This document shows positions 8,681 through 17,536 of a DNA stretch of 64,000 nt, piece by piece. The stretch spans positions 152,540 through 216,539 of the forward strand of contig NZ_JAHWDP010000005.1 in the NCBI RefSeq assembly GCF_019312585.1, given 5' to 3'. How positions within the stretch are numbered: the stretch's first letter is position 1; every line of letters begins with the position of its first letter. A model generated the notes under the pieces. It saw nothing but the letters and a program-made list of their open reading frames with translations, did not search any database and was not told the origin of the DNA. A program made the position numbers and the translations under genes. Origin of the DNA: Halomarinibacterium sedimenti. GTDB taxonomy: Bacteria; Bacteroidota; Bacteroidia; Flavobacteriales; Flavobacteriaceae.

Positions 8681-10315
8681 ATGAAAACAGATTATCTAAG
8701 GATTATTGCGCTTATTGCACTTTCCTTACTTTTTATTTCGTGTAAAAATGAAACCAAAAAAGATACTGTTCCCTCCGAAAATAAAAATATTCCTGTACTT
8801 GAAGGAAACAAAGCAACTGACACCGAAACTTTAAAAAAAACCTACGAAGATTTATTAAAAACAGGGGCTATTGATGCAAACCAGTTTAAAGAATATATGG
8901 AGAAAATTCAAGAAATGAAAAATGGGAATAGCACTAATAAATCTGATTCCAATTTTAGGAAAAATCAACTTGACAAATACACCAAAAAAATTAGAGAGAA
9001 AAACTCGATTAAAACAGAAGCGCAACTTGAAGCTGAAGCAAAAACAGCTAGCCTTAGAAAATTATTAGGTACTACAGACAATTCATTTATTGAAGAAAAT
9101 ATTACCAGATATTCTCTTTGGGGTAATCGCGACAAAAGAGAATCATTGAAACAACTGGAAACGGCTTCCAAAGAAGAAGCCAACAAAATAATAGCTACCT
9201 ATTTCGAAATTACACCGAAAGAATTGGATTTACTTAGACCACTCCCGTCTAAACAAAAAATAAGAACCGAAATAGAAGCACGAACCATCGCAAAACAGCC
9301 ATTACCCCAAACCATAGAAGCCTATTTAAATAGCGGGCAAGCCTCTTCAAAATTTAAGGCGATGATGACCAGTAGAAAAAACGATATGATTATTTTTTCT
9401 GGTGATGTGATCAAAGCTTCCGAAAAAGCGCGAAAAGAATTTTACAAAAACAACCCTGGTTGGTATGGGGAAGCTACTACCACGGGAAACACCTATAGAG
9501 ATTCTCGAAATAAGTTTATTTATTTACCACTAGGAGAATTATCCTTTGCAGATAACATTATAAGCCATGAGTTAGGTGAACCTGCGGGTTCAAATACCCA
9601 AGGTGCCTTGGGAATACCCGATATGGATGATATTGATTTTCCCGATGGCGACCCACGAATTTGCAATATTGGTATTAAAGGCCAACTCACATTAGAGTTT
9701 ACAAATAATGCTATTGTAGATGTAAATGGTCCCGATCTTTATGTGTTTGAGATGGGTGCAATTGAACCCACTAATTTGGAAATTTCGAAAGATGGTAAGC
9801 ATTGGATTAACGTAGGGCAAATAAAAGGAGGAACTGCAATGGTCGATATAAAAGACTTTGTGAAACCAAACGAAACATACACGTATGTTCGGCTTACCGA
9901 TTTGGACACACCAAGCCAATTACCAGGTGCGGATGTAGATGCTGTAGCAGCCATAGGAGGGGCATTGCGTTTAAATCTGGATAGTGCGGTGCTTTTTGAT
10001 ACTGGAAAATTTCAGTTGAAAGAAAGTGCTTCATCTGAACTGAATAAACTTGTGACAGCCATTAAAGAATATCATAAAGGACATATTATTGTAGAAGGAC
10101 ATACAGATAATATGGGAAATCCTACTAGCAATAAAATGCTTTCAGAAAATAGAGCAAAAGAAGTTTCCGCTTTTCTAAAAAGCAAACTCTCTTCAACAAA
10201 CTATACTTTTGAAGTTAAAGGATTTGGAGAAAATCAGCCCATCGCACCCAATGACACCCCAGAGAATAAACAAAGGAACCGTCGTGTAGAAATACTTGTG
10301 GTTCCCATTAAATAA
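8681..10315 (+). CDS. OmpA-family lipoprotein
   Basis: The 544-residue protein starts with a lipoprotein signal (lipobox FISC). A charged, coiled-coil-rich region follows to about residue 270. Next is a beta domain (about 290-430) with GPDLYVFEMG and VDAVAAIGG motifs, as seen in extracellular Bacteroidota proteins. The C-terminal OmpA domain (about 433-544) has VEGHTDNMGN and ENRAKEVSAFLKS and ends NRRVEILV. That domain binds peptidoglycan, so the protein probably links the outer membrane to the cell wall. The combination of the middle beta domain with OmpA is less common than plain OmpA lipoproteins. The TapB-like gene starts 21 bases downstream. Confidence 0.85.
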   Translation: MKTDYLRIIALIALSLLFISCKNETKKDTVPSENKNIPVLEGNKATDTETLKKTYEDLLKTGAIDANQFKEYMEKIQEMKNGNSTNKSDSNFRKNQLDKYTKKIREKNSIKTEAQLEAEAKTASLRKLLGTTDNSFIEENITRYSLWGNRDKRESLKQLETASKEEANKIIATYFEITPKELDLLRPLPSKQKIRTEIEARTIAKQPLPQTIEAYLNSGQASSKFKAMMTSRKNDMIIFSGDVIKASEKARKEFYKNNPGWYGEATTTGNTYRDSRNKFIYLPLGELSFADNIISHELGEPAGSNTQGALGIPDMDDIDFPDGDPRICNIGIKGQLTLEFTNNAIVDVNGPDLYVFEMGAIEPTNLEISKDGKHWINVGQIKGGTAMVDIKDFVKPNETYTYVRLTDLDTPSQLPGADVDAVAAIGGALRLNLDSAVLFDTGKFQLKESASSELNKLVTAIKEYHKGHIIVEGHTDNMGNPTSNKMLSENRAKEVSAFLKSKLSSTNYTFEVKGFGENQPIAPNDTPENKQRNRRVEILVVPIK

Positions 10316-10336
10316 CCCTTGTAAAAAATTTAAATT

Positions 10337-11023
10337 ATGAAAAAAAATGTATTAATTCTGTTAATTTCTTTTCTATCTATAGGTTATACTAATGCTCAAA
10401 ATTGCAGCAAATTTTACCCCTTGGAAGATGGCACTACCATTCAAATAACAAGCTATGACCGAAAAGGTAAAGTAGCTGCTACAGTTGACAATAAAGTACT
10501 TGGTGTTTCTGAATCTCAAGGCACTGAAACGGCTACTATAGAAGCAGTTGTTAAGGATGATAAAGGAAAACTTATTGCAACGAGTAATTATAACATTAGC
10601 TGCACGGGTAACATTGTTTCAATTGATTTTAAATCACTTATGAGTCCTCAGATATTTGAACAATTTGGAGAAATGGATTATGAAGTTACAGGAACTGATC
10701 TTCAAATACCAAATGATATAAGGGTTGGCCAAGAATTACCCGATGCAAATATGGATATGGCTATAAATATGGGTGGTATAAATATGAATATGAATGTAAC
10801 TATGAAAGATAGAAAAGTAATTGGTCAGGAAGAGGTTACTACCCCTGCAGGGACGTTTAATTGCTTTGTTATTAGTTATAATTTAGACATGAAAATGGGT
10901 ATGAATCAAAAGGGGTCTGCCAAGCAATGGATAGCTGAAGGTGTAGGAATGGTAAAACAAGAGGATTATAATAAAAGTGGTAAGGTGACTAGTAGTAGTT
11001 TATTAACTGCTTATAGCAAATAA
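10337..11023 (+). CDS. TapB-like / DUF3108-like exported protein
   Basis: The 228-residue protein has a signal peptide ending in ..TNAQ (about residue 21). The mature part begins CSKFYPLEDGTTIQITSYD and contains GQEEVTTPAGTFNCFVISY, a pattern I associate with the TapB/DUF3108-like family of exported beta proteins. The role is unknown, possibly outer-membrane or periplasmic binding. A methionine-rich stretch (DMAINMGGINMNMNVTM, about residues 137-153) is unusual and could bind metal ions, but that is inference. It is probably co-transcribed with the OmpA lipoprotein. Confidence 0.65.
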   Translation: MKKNVLILLISFLSIGYTNAQNCSKFYPLEDGTTIQITSYDRKGKVAATVDNKVLGVSESQGTETATIEAVVKDDKGKLIATSNYNISCTGNIVSIDFKSLMSPQIFEQFGEMDYEVTGTDLQIPNDIRVGQELPDANMDMAINMGGINMNMNVTMKDRKVIGQEEVTTPAGTFNCFVISYNLDMKMGMNQKGSAKQWIAEGVGMVKQEDYNKSGKVTSSSLLTAYSK

Positions 11024-11032
11024 TAGTATACC

Positions 11033-11068
11033 AAGGGAAGTCCTTATGACTTAGCAAGGGTTTCCCTT
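11033..11068. terminator. Possible bidirectional terminator between tapB-like and lipB genes
   Basis: AAGGGAA (11033-11039) pairs with TTCCCTT (11062-11068) across a 22-base loop. On the plus strand it runs into T-rich sequence. It overlaps the 3' end of lipB. Confidence 0.35.
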
Positions 11069-11763
11069 TTTACTTTCGCTTCAAATAATGCTGAAAAATG
11101 CTTGAGTAGTTTTTCTTTTACTTCTTCCATAGAAACTTCCGTTTTTCCTAATTCCACATTTAAAGAAGTGACAGCTTTTCCCTTAATTCCGCAGGGAATC
11201 ATATGGTCGAAATACCCCAAATTAGCATTCACATTTAGGGCAAATCCGTGCATCGTAACCCAGCGGCTAGCGCGAACGCCCATAGCACAAATTTTGCGCG
11301 CAAATGGTGTTCCTACATCCAGCCAAACACCAGTTTCGCCTTTACTTCTTTCGGCTTTTAAGCCATATTCAGCTAAAGTAAGGATTACCATTTCTTCCAA
11401 AAATCGAAGATATTTATGGATGTCTGTAAAGAAGTTTTCTAAATCTAGAATAGGATAGCCCACAATTTGTCCAGGCCCATGATAGGTAATATCTCCGCCA
11501 CGATTTATTTTATAAAAAGTAGCATCAATTTCGGCTAACTTATTTTCATCAATTAACAAATTATCGAAGTCTCCACTTTTACCAAGCGTATAGACATGTG
11601 GGTGTTCCACAAAAAGAAAGTAATTAGGTGTTTTGAGAGACAGTTCTTCTCTCCTATTTCGGATTTTTATATCAATTATTTCTTTGAATAACCGCTCTTG
11701 ATAATCCCAAGTTTCTTTGTAGTCTTTTAATCCTAAATCTTGTATGTCGACAGACTTGTTCAA
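11044..11763 (-). CDS. lipB: Lipoyl(octanoyl) transferase LipB
   Basis: The 239-residue cytosolic enzyme transfers octanoyl from acyl carrier protein to lipoyl domains of 2-oxoacid dehydrogenases and similar complexes. Visible motifs are RGGDITYHGPGQIVGYPILD (88-107), ARKICAMGVR with the catalytic Lys157, HGFALNVN, and MIPCGIKGKAVTS with the catalytic Cys191. The length is normal. It is the last gene of a minus-strand group (yqaE-type gene, lipoprotein, lipB) with a 3-base gap after the lipoprotein. A predicted lipoyl-dependent E2 subunit is encoded elsewhere in this window. Confidence 0.95.
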   Translation of the reverse strand: MNKSVDIQDLGLKDYKETWDYQERLFKEIIDIKIRNRREELSLKTPNYFLFVEHPHVYTLGKSGDFDNLLIDENKLAEIDATFYKINRGGDITYHGPGQIVGYPILDLENFFTDIHKYLRFLEEMVILTLAEYGLKAERSKGETGVWLDVGTPFARKICAMGVRASRWVTMHGFALNVNANLGYFDHMIPCGIKGKAVTSLNVELGKTEVSMEEVKEKLLKHFSALFEAKVKRETLAKS

Positions 11764-11766
11764 TCT

Positions 11767-12513
11767 TTATTTTTCAAGTTCAACTTCAATATCCAAAATA
11801 TCTGGATTCTTTATATACTCGACAAAACTACGCTGCAATTCTAGAGTTTTTCCATCCAATGAAAAAGTAGCATCCTCTACAGATGACTTTTTAATTTTTC
11901 TAGGGAAGGTATATTTTACTTTATAGGTAATACCAGTCATAAAAGCCTCGGCATTTTTTAAACTATCTACCTGAGTTTTGTGAGCGGCTTTATCTTTAAT
12001 AAAAGCATCGCGTTTAAATTTTCCTTTTACATAAGAATAAGAAACCCCTATTACATCTGGTTCATCTTTCTTTTCTTCGTCTTCAGTACTTGAACTTGCT
12101 CCTGGAATTACGTTTTGAGATTGCTCAAATCCTTTCATTAAATCATTGGCTTCAGATATATTTTTAAAGTCGGTGAAAATATCAATGACCATCTTATTAG
12201 TTTCAGGATCGGTAACCATTCGCATTTTATAGTTCTCCATAGCCTTCAGCCTTTTTTGCTCTGCCATAGGAAGTTGTGCAATACTGTCCTTTTTTTGTTC
12301 TAAAAGGTCTTTAAATGAAACCACCGTGTCTTGTTTAACAAAGGTGGAATCCTGTGCCATTTCGCCACTAAAAGCCATCATTTCACTAAGGTCCATACTT
12401 ATGGCCATAGTGCCAGTTCCGTCTTCGTTTAAAACTAAAGTTTCGGTAAATTGGCAACTTACTAATGCAATTGTAATTACAACTAACGCAATTAATTTTT
12501 TGAATATGTTCAT
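11767..12513 (-). CDS. Lipoprotein of unknown function
   Basis: The 248-residue product has a lipoprotein signal (ITIALVSC lipobox, Cys at about residue 20). The mature part starts FTETLVLNEDGTGTMAISMD. It is followed by a long acidic and charged region and a C-terminal beta-rich segment with a YKVKYTFPRKIKKSS stretch. I recognise no named family. Its start overlaps the stop of the upstream small membrane protein in an ATGA arrangement, and lipB follows after 3 bases, so all three are probably one transcript. Confidence 0.75.
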   Translation of the reverse strand: MNIFKKLIALVVITIALVSCQFTETLVLNEDGTGTMAISMDLSEMMAFSGEMAQDSTFVKQDTVVSFKDLLEQKKDSIAQLPMAEQKRLKAMENYKMRMVTDPETNKMVIDIFTDFKNISEANDLMKGFEQSQNVIPGASSSTEDEEKKDEPDVIGVSYSYVKGKFKRDAFIKDKAAHKTQVDSLKNAEAFMTGITYKVKYTFPRKIKKSSVEDATFSLDGKTLELQRSFVEYIKNPDILDIEVELEK

Positions 12514-12668
12514 CTTTTTGGGTTATTTAAAATAATTAGCGCAGCAATGACCCCAGGAATCCAGCCACAAATGGTTAAAATTAATACAATTAATATGGAT
12601 CCACAACCTTTATCAATTACTGCTAATGGGGGAAACAAAATAGAAAGTAATACTCTCCATATACTCAT
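12510..12668 (-). CDS. YqaE/Pmp3-family small membrane protein
   Basis: This is a 52-residue protein beginning MSIWRVLLSILFPPLAVID and continuing KGCGSILIVLILTICGWIPG, ending NNPKR. The LFPPLAV block, two hydrophobic helices and GWIPGVIAAL motif are diagnostic of the YqaE/Pmp3 (UPF0057) proteolipid family, found in membranes and linked in several organisms to salt and membrane-potential stress. The start overlaps nothing upstream. The stop overlaps the next start by 4 bases (ATGA). A TAATTTTG box lies 4 bases before the ATG. Confidence 0.85.
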   Translation of the reverse strand: MSIWRVLLSILFPPLAVIDKGCGSILIVLILTICGWIPGVIAALIILNNPKR

Positions 12669-12672
12669 AACA

Positions 12673-12680
12673 CAAAATTA
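12673..12680 (-). promoter_or_regulatory. -7 promoter box (TAATTTTG) of the yqaE-lipoprotein-lipB group
   Basis: This is an exact TAnnTTTG match on the minus strand, ending 4 bases before the YqaE-type ATG, again implying an almost leaderless transcript. Confidence 0.5.
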
Positions 12681-12754
12681 AGATTAATATTCAAGCAATA
12701 AGTCGTTTAAGAAGGATTTTGTTACAAGGTGCCATTTGGCTATCTTCGTTTTTG

Positions 12755-13798
12755 ATGAAAGCAACTTTAATCGTTTTATTCATTTTTATTTCTACTGCCT
12801 CATATGGGCAGTATCATTTTTCTGGCAAGGTAAATACCGAACTAAAAGAAGGAAAGGTATATCTTTCAACGATTGATGATTACCGAAAAATTTCTGGCGT
12901 TTATGGGGAGCAAATTTTAAAAATGACCAACCCAGATAGTTTAGGGTTTTTCAGTTTTAGTGATAACAATTTACCTTCCCAAAATAGAATGTATCGTATT
13001 CATGTGGATACCTGTACCGATGAAGAACAAACGGTAAATCATTTTACGGGGCACTGCGCCAACAGCAAAGAAATTCTGTTTATTGCAAACAATACCGATA
13101 CGCTTTCCTTTCCCTATAGTTTTGATAATGAAATGTTTTGCCGAATTGTTTCCAACAATGACAAGTCGCAAATGTTTCTAAAAATAGATTCATTAAAACA
13201 TGAAATGCGGTTTGCATTTGGAACCTATAGAAGTGAAGCCAATAGATCATTAAACACCAAAAAATGGTTTAAAACGCTTCAGAATTATGGGGAGAAACTG
13301 AATGAACCTCTAGCAGAATTATACATCTATTCATTTTTAAGTGACCGCACAAATGACCTTCATGAGTATTATTTGGAAGATGTAAAAACCAACACCTATT
13401 ATGAAAATCTACTAACCCGATTAAAAGAACATTATCCCGAAGCACCCTATACCAAACAATACGAAGCCGAGTTGAAAGCAGATGAGTTTGTGGTAAATGG
13501 AAATAAAAGCATCCCTTGGTGGATATACTTTCTTGGGGTCTTTGCGGCATTATCCATTTTGGGAAATTTCTATTTTATAGGAAAATGGCGGCGACTTAAT
13601 AAAGCATCTAAAAGTACCGAAGCACTTTCCAAACAAGAACAACGCGTCATGGAATTAATTCTAGAAGACAAAACCAATAAGGAAATTGCCGACAGCCTTT
13701 TTGTAAGTGTAAGTACCGTTAAAACACATATAAATAATCTTTACAAAAAAATGAATGTAGCATCTCGCGAGGAGCTTAAAAAACTACATAATAAGTAA
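12755..13798 (+). CDS. Membrane-spanning LuxR-type transcriptional regulator
   Basis: The ATG at 12755 is preferred to the TTG at 12719 because it begins a clean signal peptide (MKATLIVLFIFISTASYG). The 347-residue product then has a periplasmic-type region of about 230 residues (with possible disulfide cysteines), one transmembrane helix at about 254-276 (WWIYFLGVFAALSILGNFYF) and a C-terminal LuxR/GerE helix-turn-helix at about 291-337 (LSKQEQRVMELI, NKEIADSLFVSVSTVKTHI). This topology puts the sensor outside and the DNA-binding domain inside, without a kinase. Such one-component regulators occur in Flavobacteriia. The target genes and signal are unknown; lysS follows 57 bases downstream under its own promoter. 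Confidence 0.8.
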   Translation: MKATLIVLFIFISTASYGQYHFSGKVNTELKEGKVYLSTIDDYRKISGVYGEQILKMTNPDSLGFFSFSDNNLPSQNRMYRIHVDTCTDEEQTVNHFTGHCANSKEILFIANNTDTLSFPYSFDNEMFCRIVSNNDKSQMFLKIDSLKHEMRFAFGTYRSEANRSLNTKKWFKTLQNYGEKLNEPLAELYIYSFLSDRTNDLHEYYLEDVKTNTYYENLLTRLKEHYPEAPYTKQYEAELKADEFVVNGNKSIPWWIYFLGVFAALSILGNFYFIGKWRRLNKASKSTEALSKQEQRVMELILEDKTNKEIADSLFVSVSTVKTHINNLYKKMNVASREELKKLHNK

Positions 13799-13828
13799 AG
13801 TAATCTTCGGTATAAACGGAATAATAGT

Positions 13829-13836
13829 TAATTTTG
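13829..13836 (+). promoter_or_regulatory. -7 promoter box (TAATTTTG) of lysS
   Basis: This exact TAnnTTTG match lies 19 bases before the lysS ATG, giving a short normal leader. Confidence 0.5.
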
Positions 13837-13855
13837 CCGCTTAAATCGTTTATCA

Positions 13856-15553
13856 ATGCAACTTTCTGAACTAGAACTCATCCGAAGAGAAAAACTCAAT
13901 CAATTACGCGAGTTAGGCATAAATCCGTATCCTGCAGCTTTATATCCTGTAAATCACACTTCAAAACAGATTAAACAAAATTTTGAAGAAGAAAAAAAGG
14001 TAACCATCGCTGGAAGGCTTATGTCTCGTCGTATTCAAGGGAAAGCTTCTTTTGCAGAATTGCAGGATGCGCAAGGTCGTATTCAAGTTTATTTTAATCG
14101 TGATGAAATTTGCCAAGGAGAAGACAAAACACTTTATAACGATGTCTATAAAAAGTTACTTGACATTGGTGATTTTGTGGGAGTTGAAGGCGAATTATTC
14201 ACTACGCAAGTAGGTGAAAAAACCGTCATGGTAAAAAACTTTACACTACTTTCAAAAGCGCTAAAGCCACTACCACAACCCCGTGTAGATGCCGAAGGAA
14301 ACGTTCACGATGCATTTACCGATCCCGAACAACGCTATCGTCAACGGTATGCAGATTTGGTGGTAAATCCGCATGTAAAAGAAGTGTTCGTAAAACGCAC
14401 ACGCTTGTTTAACGCCATGCGAAATTTCTTTAATGAACGTGGATATTTTGAAGTAGAAACACCTATCCTTCAACCAATTCCTGGTGGTGCGGCAGCACGT
14501 CCTTTTGTAACACACCACAACAGTCTGGATATTCCTTTGTATATGCGAATTGCCAACGAATTATACCTGAAAAGGTTGATTGTGGGCGGATTTGATGGCG
14601 TATACGAATTTTCTAAAAACTTCCGAAACGAAGGAATGGATCGCACCCATAATCCAGAGTTTACCGCCATGGAAATCTATGTTTCATACAAAGATTACAA
14701 TTGGATGATGGAATTTTGTGAAGAATTATTAGAATACTGTGCCATACAGGTTAATGGCACTACCGAAGCTACTTTCGGTGAACACAAGATAGATTTTAAA
14801 GCGGCCTATCCAAGAATTACGATGGCAGATGCCATTAAAAAATATACAAGTTTTGATATTACGGGTAAAACCGAAGCTGAAATTAGAAAAGCAGCAAAAG
14901 ACTTAGGCGTTCCTGTTGATGATACTATGGGGAAAGGAAAGCTCATTGATGAAATTTTTGGTGAAAAGTGTGAAGGTAATTTTATTCAACCCACGTTTAT
15001 TACCGATTACCCCAAGGAGATGAGCCCATTGTGTAAAGAGCATCGCGATAACCCTGAATTGACCGAACGTTTTGAACTCATGGTTTGCGGAAAAGAAATT
15101 GCCAATGCATATAGCGAATTAAACGATCCCATCGACCAACGAGAACGTTTTGAAGCACAATTGAAACTTGCTGAAAAAGGAGATGACGAAGCAACACAGT
15201 TTATCGATTTCGACTTTTTACGTGCTTTGGAATACGGAATGCCTCCTACCTCTGGAATGGGGATTGGGATGGACCGATTGATAATGTTCCTCACAAATAA
15301 TGCTTCCATACAAGAAGTACTGTTCTTCCCGCAAATGCGTCCAGAGAAAAAAGTAGTTCAAGTAGAATTAAACGAGGAAGAAAAAGCGGTCTTAGAAACA
15401 CTTAAAAAAGTTGAAAAATTACCTCTAGAAGAATTGAAAGCCCAAAGTGGATTAAGCAACAAAAAGTGGGACAAAACAATCAAACATCTTACCGCAAATA
15501 AACTTGCCAAAGTGGAAAAAATTGAGGAAGTGTTGATTGTAAAATTACTTTAA
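13856..15553 (+). CDS. lysS: Lysyl-tRNA synthetase, class II
   Basis: The 565-residue cytosolic enzyme charges tRNA-Lys. The N-terminal OB-fold anticodon-binding domain (about 50-150) contains IAGRLMSRRIQGKASFAELQ. The class II catalytic core has motif 2 FRNEGMDRTHNPEFT and motif 3 GMGIGMDRLIMFL. The protein exceeds the usual roughly 500 residues by a C-terminal extension (about 500-565) with a small helical, probably winged-helix-like domain (LPLEELKAQSGLSNKKWDK). I recall this extension as common in Flavobacteriia. Confidence 0.96.
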   Translation: MQLSELELIRREKLNQLRELGINPYPAALYPVNHTSKQIKQNFEEEKKVTIAGRLMSRRIQGKASFAELQDAQGRIQVYFNRDEICQGEDKTLYNDVYKKLLDIGDFVGVEGELFTTQVGEKTVMVKNFTLLSKALKPLPQPRVDAEGNVHDAFTDPEQRYRQRYADLVVNPHVKEVFVKRTRLFNAMRNFFNERGYFEVETPILQPIPGGAAARPFVTHHNSLDIPLYMRIANELYLKRLIVGGFDGVYEFSKNFRNEGMDRTHNPEFTAMEIYVSYKDYNWMMEFCEELLEYCAIQVNGTTEATFGEHKIDFKAAYPRITMADAIKKYTSFDITGKTEAEIRKAAKDLGVPVDDTMGKGKLIDEIFGEKCEGNFIQPTFITDYPKEMSPLCKEHRDNPELTERFELMVCGKEIANAYSELNDPIDQRERFEAQLKLAEKGDDEATQFIDFDFLRALEYGMPPTSGMGIGMDRLIMFLTNNASIQEVLFFPQMRPEKKVVQVELNEEEKAVLETLKKVEKLPLEELKAQSGLSNKKWDKTIKHLTANKLAKVEKIEEVLIVKLL

Positions 15554-15604
15554 GTAACGCTTAATAATTTAGATAGTAAATAAAACGCTACACTAATGAA
15601 GGGT

Positions 15605-17026
15605 TCAATTTATAACTAAATTAAATCGCTTGACAGTTGGGTCAATATTCTTATTATCTGTAGATACATAGACTTCAATATAATCATTACTAGCAAGAGT
15701 AAGTGCCCCTAATAAATTAAAATTACCCTTACTCACACCATTTTCGAATGTTTGTTCCGATATTATAGATGGAATTAAATTCCCATTTTTAAAAATTATA
15801 AGTGAATACACATTTCGAGATCCATTACTGGATCTTTCTACCGTTGCTGAACAAGTAACCGTAAAGGCTCTTGGTTTATCTCCTACGTATTTAATTCGAT
15901 TATTAGTTCCACCGTCATCATCCATCCTGAAAAATTCTCCAGCTGTAGTGATTCCTTCCATTTTCACTGGCACATTATCAGTAGTAATGTTTGTAGTGAT
16001 ATTATTTTCAGAGTTAAAATAAATATACCCCGTAGCTACTTTATCCGTCTCTTCTGGGATACCAGGGCAATTTACCGTCCAGTCATTTGTAAAATTATAT
16101 CCTATATAGGGTGAGTTTCCATTTATGTAATTGCCTCCACCAGAAAATACAACACTTTCCAGAACGGCATCTTCTGAAATACTAGTAATTCCTGTCACAT
16201 CCATAGCTGCTGCTGCCCCAATTACTTTTGAAAACCCACTAACTTTTTCGATTAATGAAAACGCACCAATAAAAGTTTCATAGACCCCTCCATTATTTCC
16301 AAACCATCCAAGATTATTAAGTAATAAGTCATTGACGTTGGAATAGGTTATACCCGTAGTGTTTCCAGAAAACTGAATGATATTCATAAAAACCAAATTA
16401 TATCCTTGTATGGTTCCAATATTTCCAGAATTAGCAATAATAGTACTTTGCATGACCAGATTTTCAGAGCCAGATATATTATTGAGATTAAAAACAACTC
16501 CACCCGGAGCGGTCAAAGTGACATTTCTAATGCTTCCGCCAGCGCTTCCTGTAAATATAGTACCTCCAATTGATAATAGGACATCCTCATTTGAATCTAG
16601 GCCAATAAGATAAGCCCCATTTAAGTCAATTGATGAAGAAAGCGTAATAAGTCCATTAATCTCATATAATACATTTGTATCTAAAGTAATAACTCCAGCT
16701 ACCGGAGCTGGAAAATCAGATTCACTTTTAACGAGTACGTAATTATCTCTTTTGGTGGTCGAACCAAGTTGAATCCAAGACATATTTGTTGTATCGTAAA
16801 AATAAAATGCATCTAAATCGGTGTCATAAACTAACAATCCTTCTGCTGGACTATTTATTGCGTTTCTTTGAATGGTAGACATTCTGGGAGTAAGCATCCC
16901 TTTATTAGAGGACGTTATTTCTAGTAATGAGGATGGATCTGGAGTTGTAGTACCAATACCAACTTGTGACTTAAGGTTCAGAAAATTGAAAATACAAAGT
17001 GCAACAAAAATAGCATTAAGTTTCAT
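15605..17026 (-). CDS. Exported VGIGTxxP-type surface protein
   Basis: The start at 17026 (MKLNAIFVALCIFNFLNL) gives a proper signal peptide; the longer reading to 17116 adds an unlikely second hydrophobic leader. The 473-residue product opens its mature part with QVGIGTTTPDPSSLLEI, then a TNMSWIQLG block. That is the N-terminal pattern of many flavobacterial surface proteins resembling tail-fibre heads. The middle region has regularly spaced asparagine- and glycine-rich short strands, suggesting a right-handed beta-helix. The end is a jelly-roll-like beta domain. No T9SS sorting domain is visible. The function is unknown; adhesion is a guess. Confidence 0.7.
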   Translation of the reverse strand: MKLNAIFVALCIFNFLNLKSQVGIGTTTPDPSSLLEITSSNKGMLTPRMSTIQRNAINSPAEGLLVYDTDLDAFYFYDTTNMSWIQLGSTTKRDNYVLVKSESDFPAPVAGVITLDTNVLYEINGLITLSSSIDLNGAYLIGLDSNEDVLLSIGGTIFTGSAGGSIRNVTLTAPGGVVFNLNNISGSENLVMQSTIIANSGNIGTIQGYNLVFMNIIQFSGNTTGITYSNVNDLLLNNLGWFGNNGGVYETFIGAFSLIEKVSGFSKVIGAAAAMDVTGITSISEDAVLESVVFSGGGNYINGNSPYIGYNFTNDWTVNCPGIPEETDKVATGYIYFNSENNITTNITTDNVPVKMEGITTAGEFFRMDDDGGTNNRIKYVGDKPRAFTVTCSATVERSSNGSRNVYSLIIFKNGNLIPSIISEQTFENGVSKGNFNLLGALTLASNDYIEVYVSTDNKNIDPTVKRFNLVIN

Positions 17027-17536
17027 AGAGCGGGGAGTTAAAAATAGTATCAATAATTTAATTAAATAACATAATATCAAGGGCAATATATTGATTTGCA
17101 CCGATATATCCTGCATTTAGTCGAATAAAATATAAGATGAGTAAGAATAAGCTTACTTTTTATTGTGATAGAGGTAGAAAAATCTTTGTTTATTCTTCAA
17201 TTCTAATTCAAAAGATAGTTAATTTTAAGGTTTATAGAATTTACATTAATCTTAGAAATTGAACTATTAAATGGGAATTGATGAAACAAAAAAAGCTTAG
17301 TAAGAAATACTTATTAGAATAAAAAAAATTATCTTCTTGAAACTAAATGCTCAAAAGTAGCATAAGGTATAACAAAACCATCCAACCCCTTACAGCAAAC
17401 AAACTTGCCAATATTTAGAAAACGGAGAATGGGTTGTTTGTGGAAGTTATTTAGAGCTTGAAAAATTTAATTGTTCAAAAATATAAAAGACCCAAATTGG
17501 GTTTTTTTTTAACTTAGATAAATCTATATCTGTATT
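17027..17536. other. 510-bp intergenic region with decayed coding remnant
   Basis: The region is AT-rich. It holds an ATG-started 13-codon reading frame at 17281-17322 (MKQKKLSKKYLLE). It also holds a start-less 37-codon open stretch, about 17373-17486, ending in a coding-like segment with two spaced cysteines (CQYLENGEWVVCGSYLE then NCSKI), and a terminator directly after it. This looks like the tail of a lost small gene. I recognise no family. Confidence 0.35.
17488..17510 (+). terminator. Intrinsic terminator upstream of the seven-repeat gene
   Basis: ACCCA-AAT-TGGGT followed by nine T residues forms a short terminator hairpin. It terminates transcription arriving from the intergenic remnant. 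Confidence 0.6.

Noticed and set aside
11102..11458. 118-codon open frame on the plus strand
   Set aside because: It lies wholly opposite lipB, which has full family motifs; composition shows no independent coding signal.
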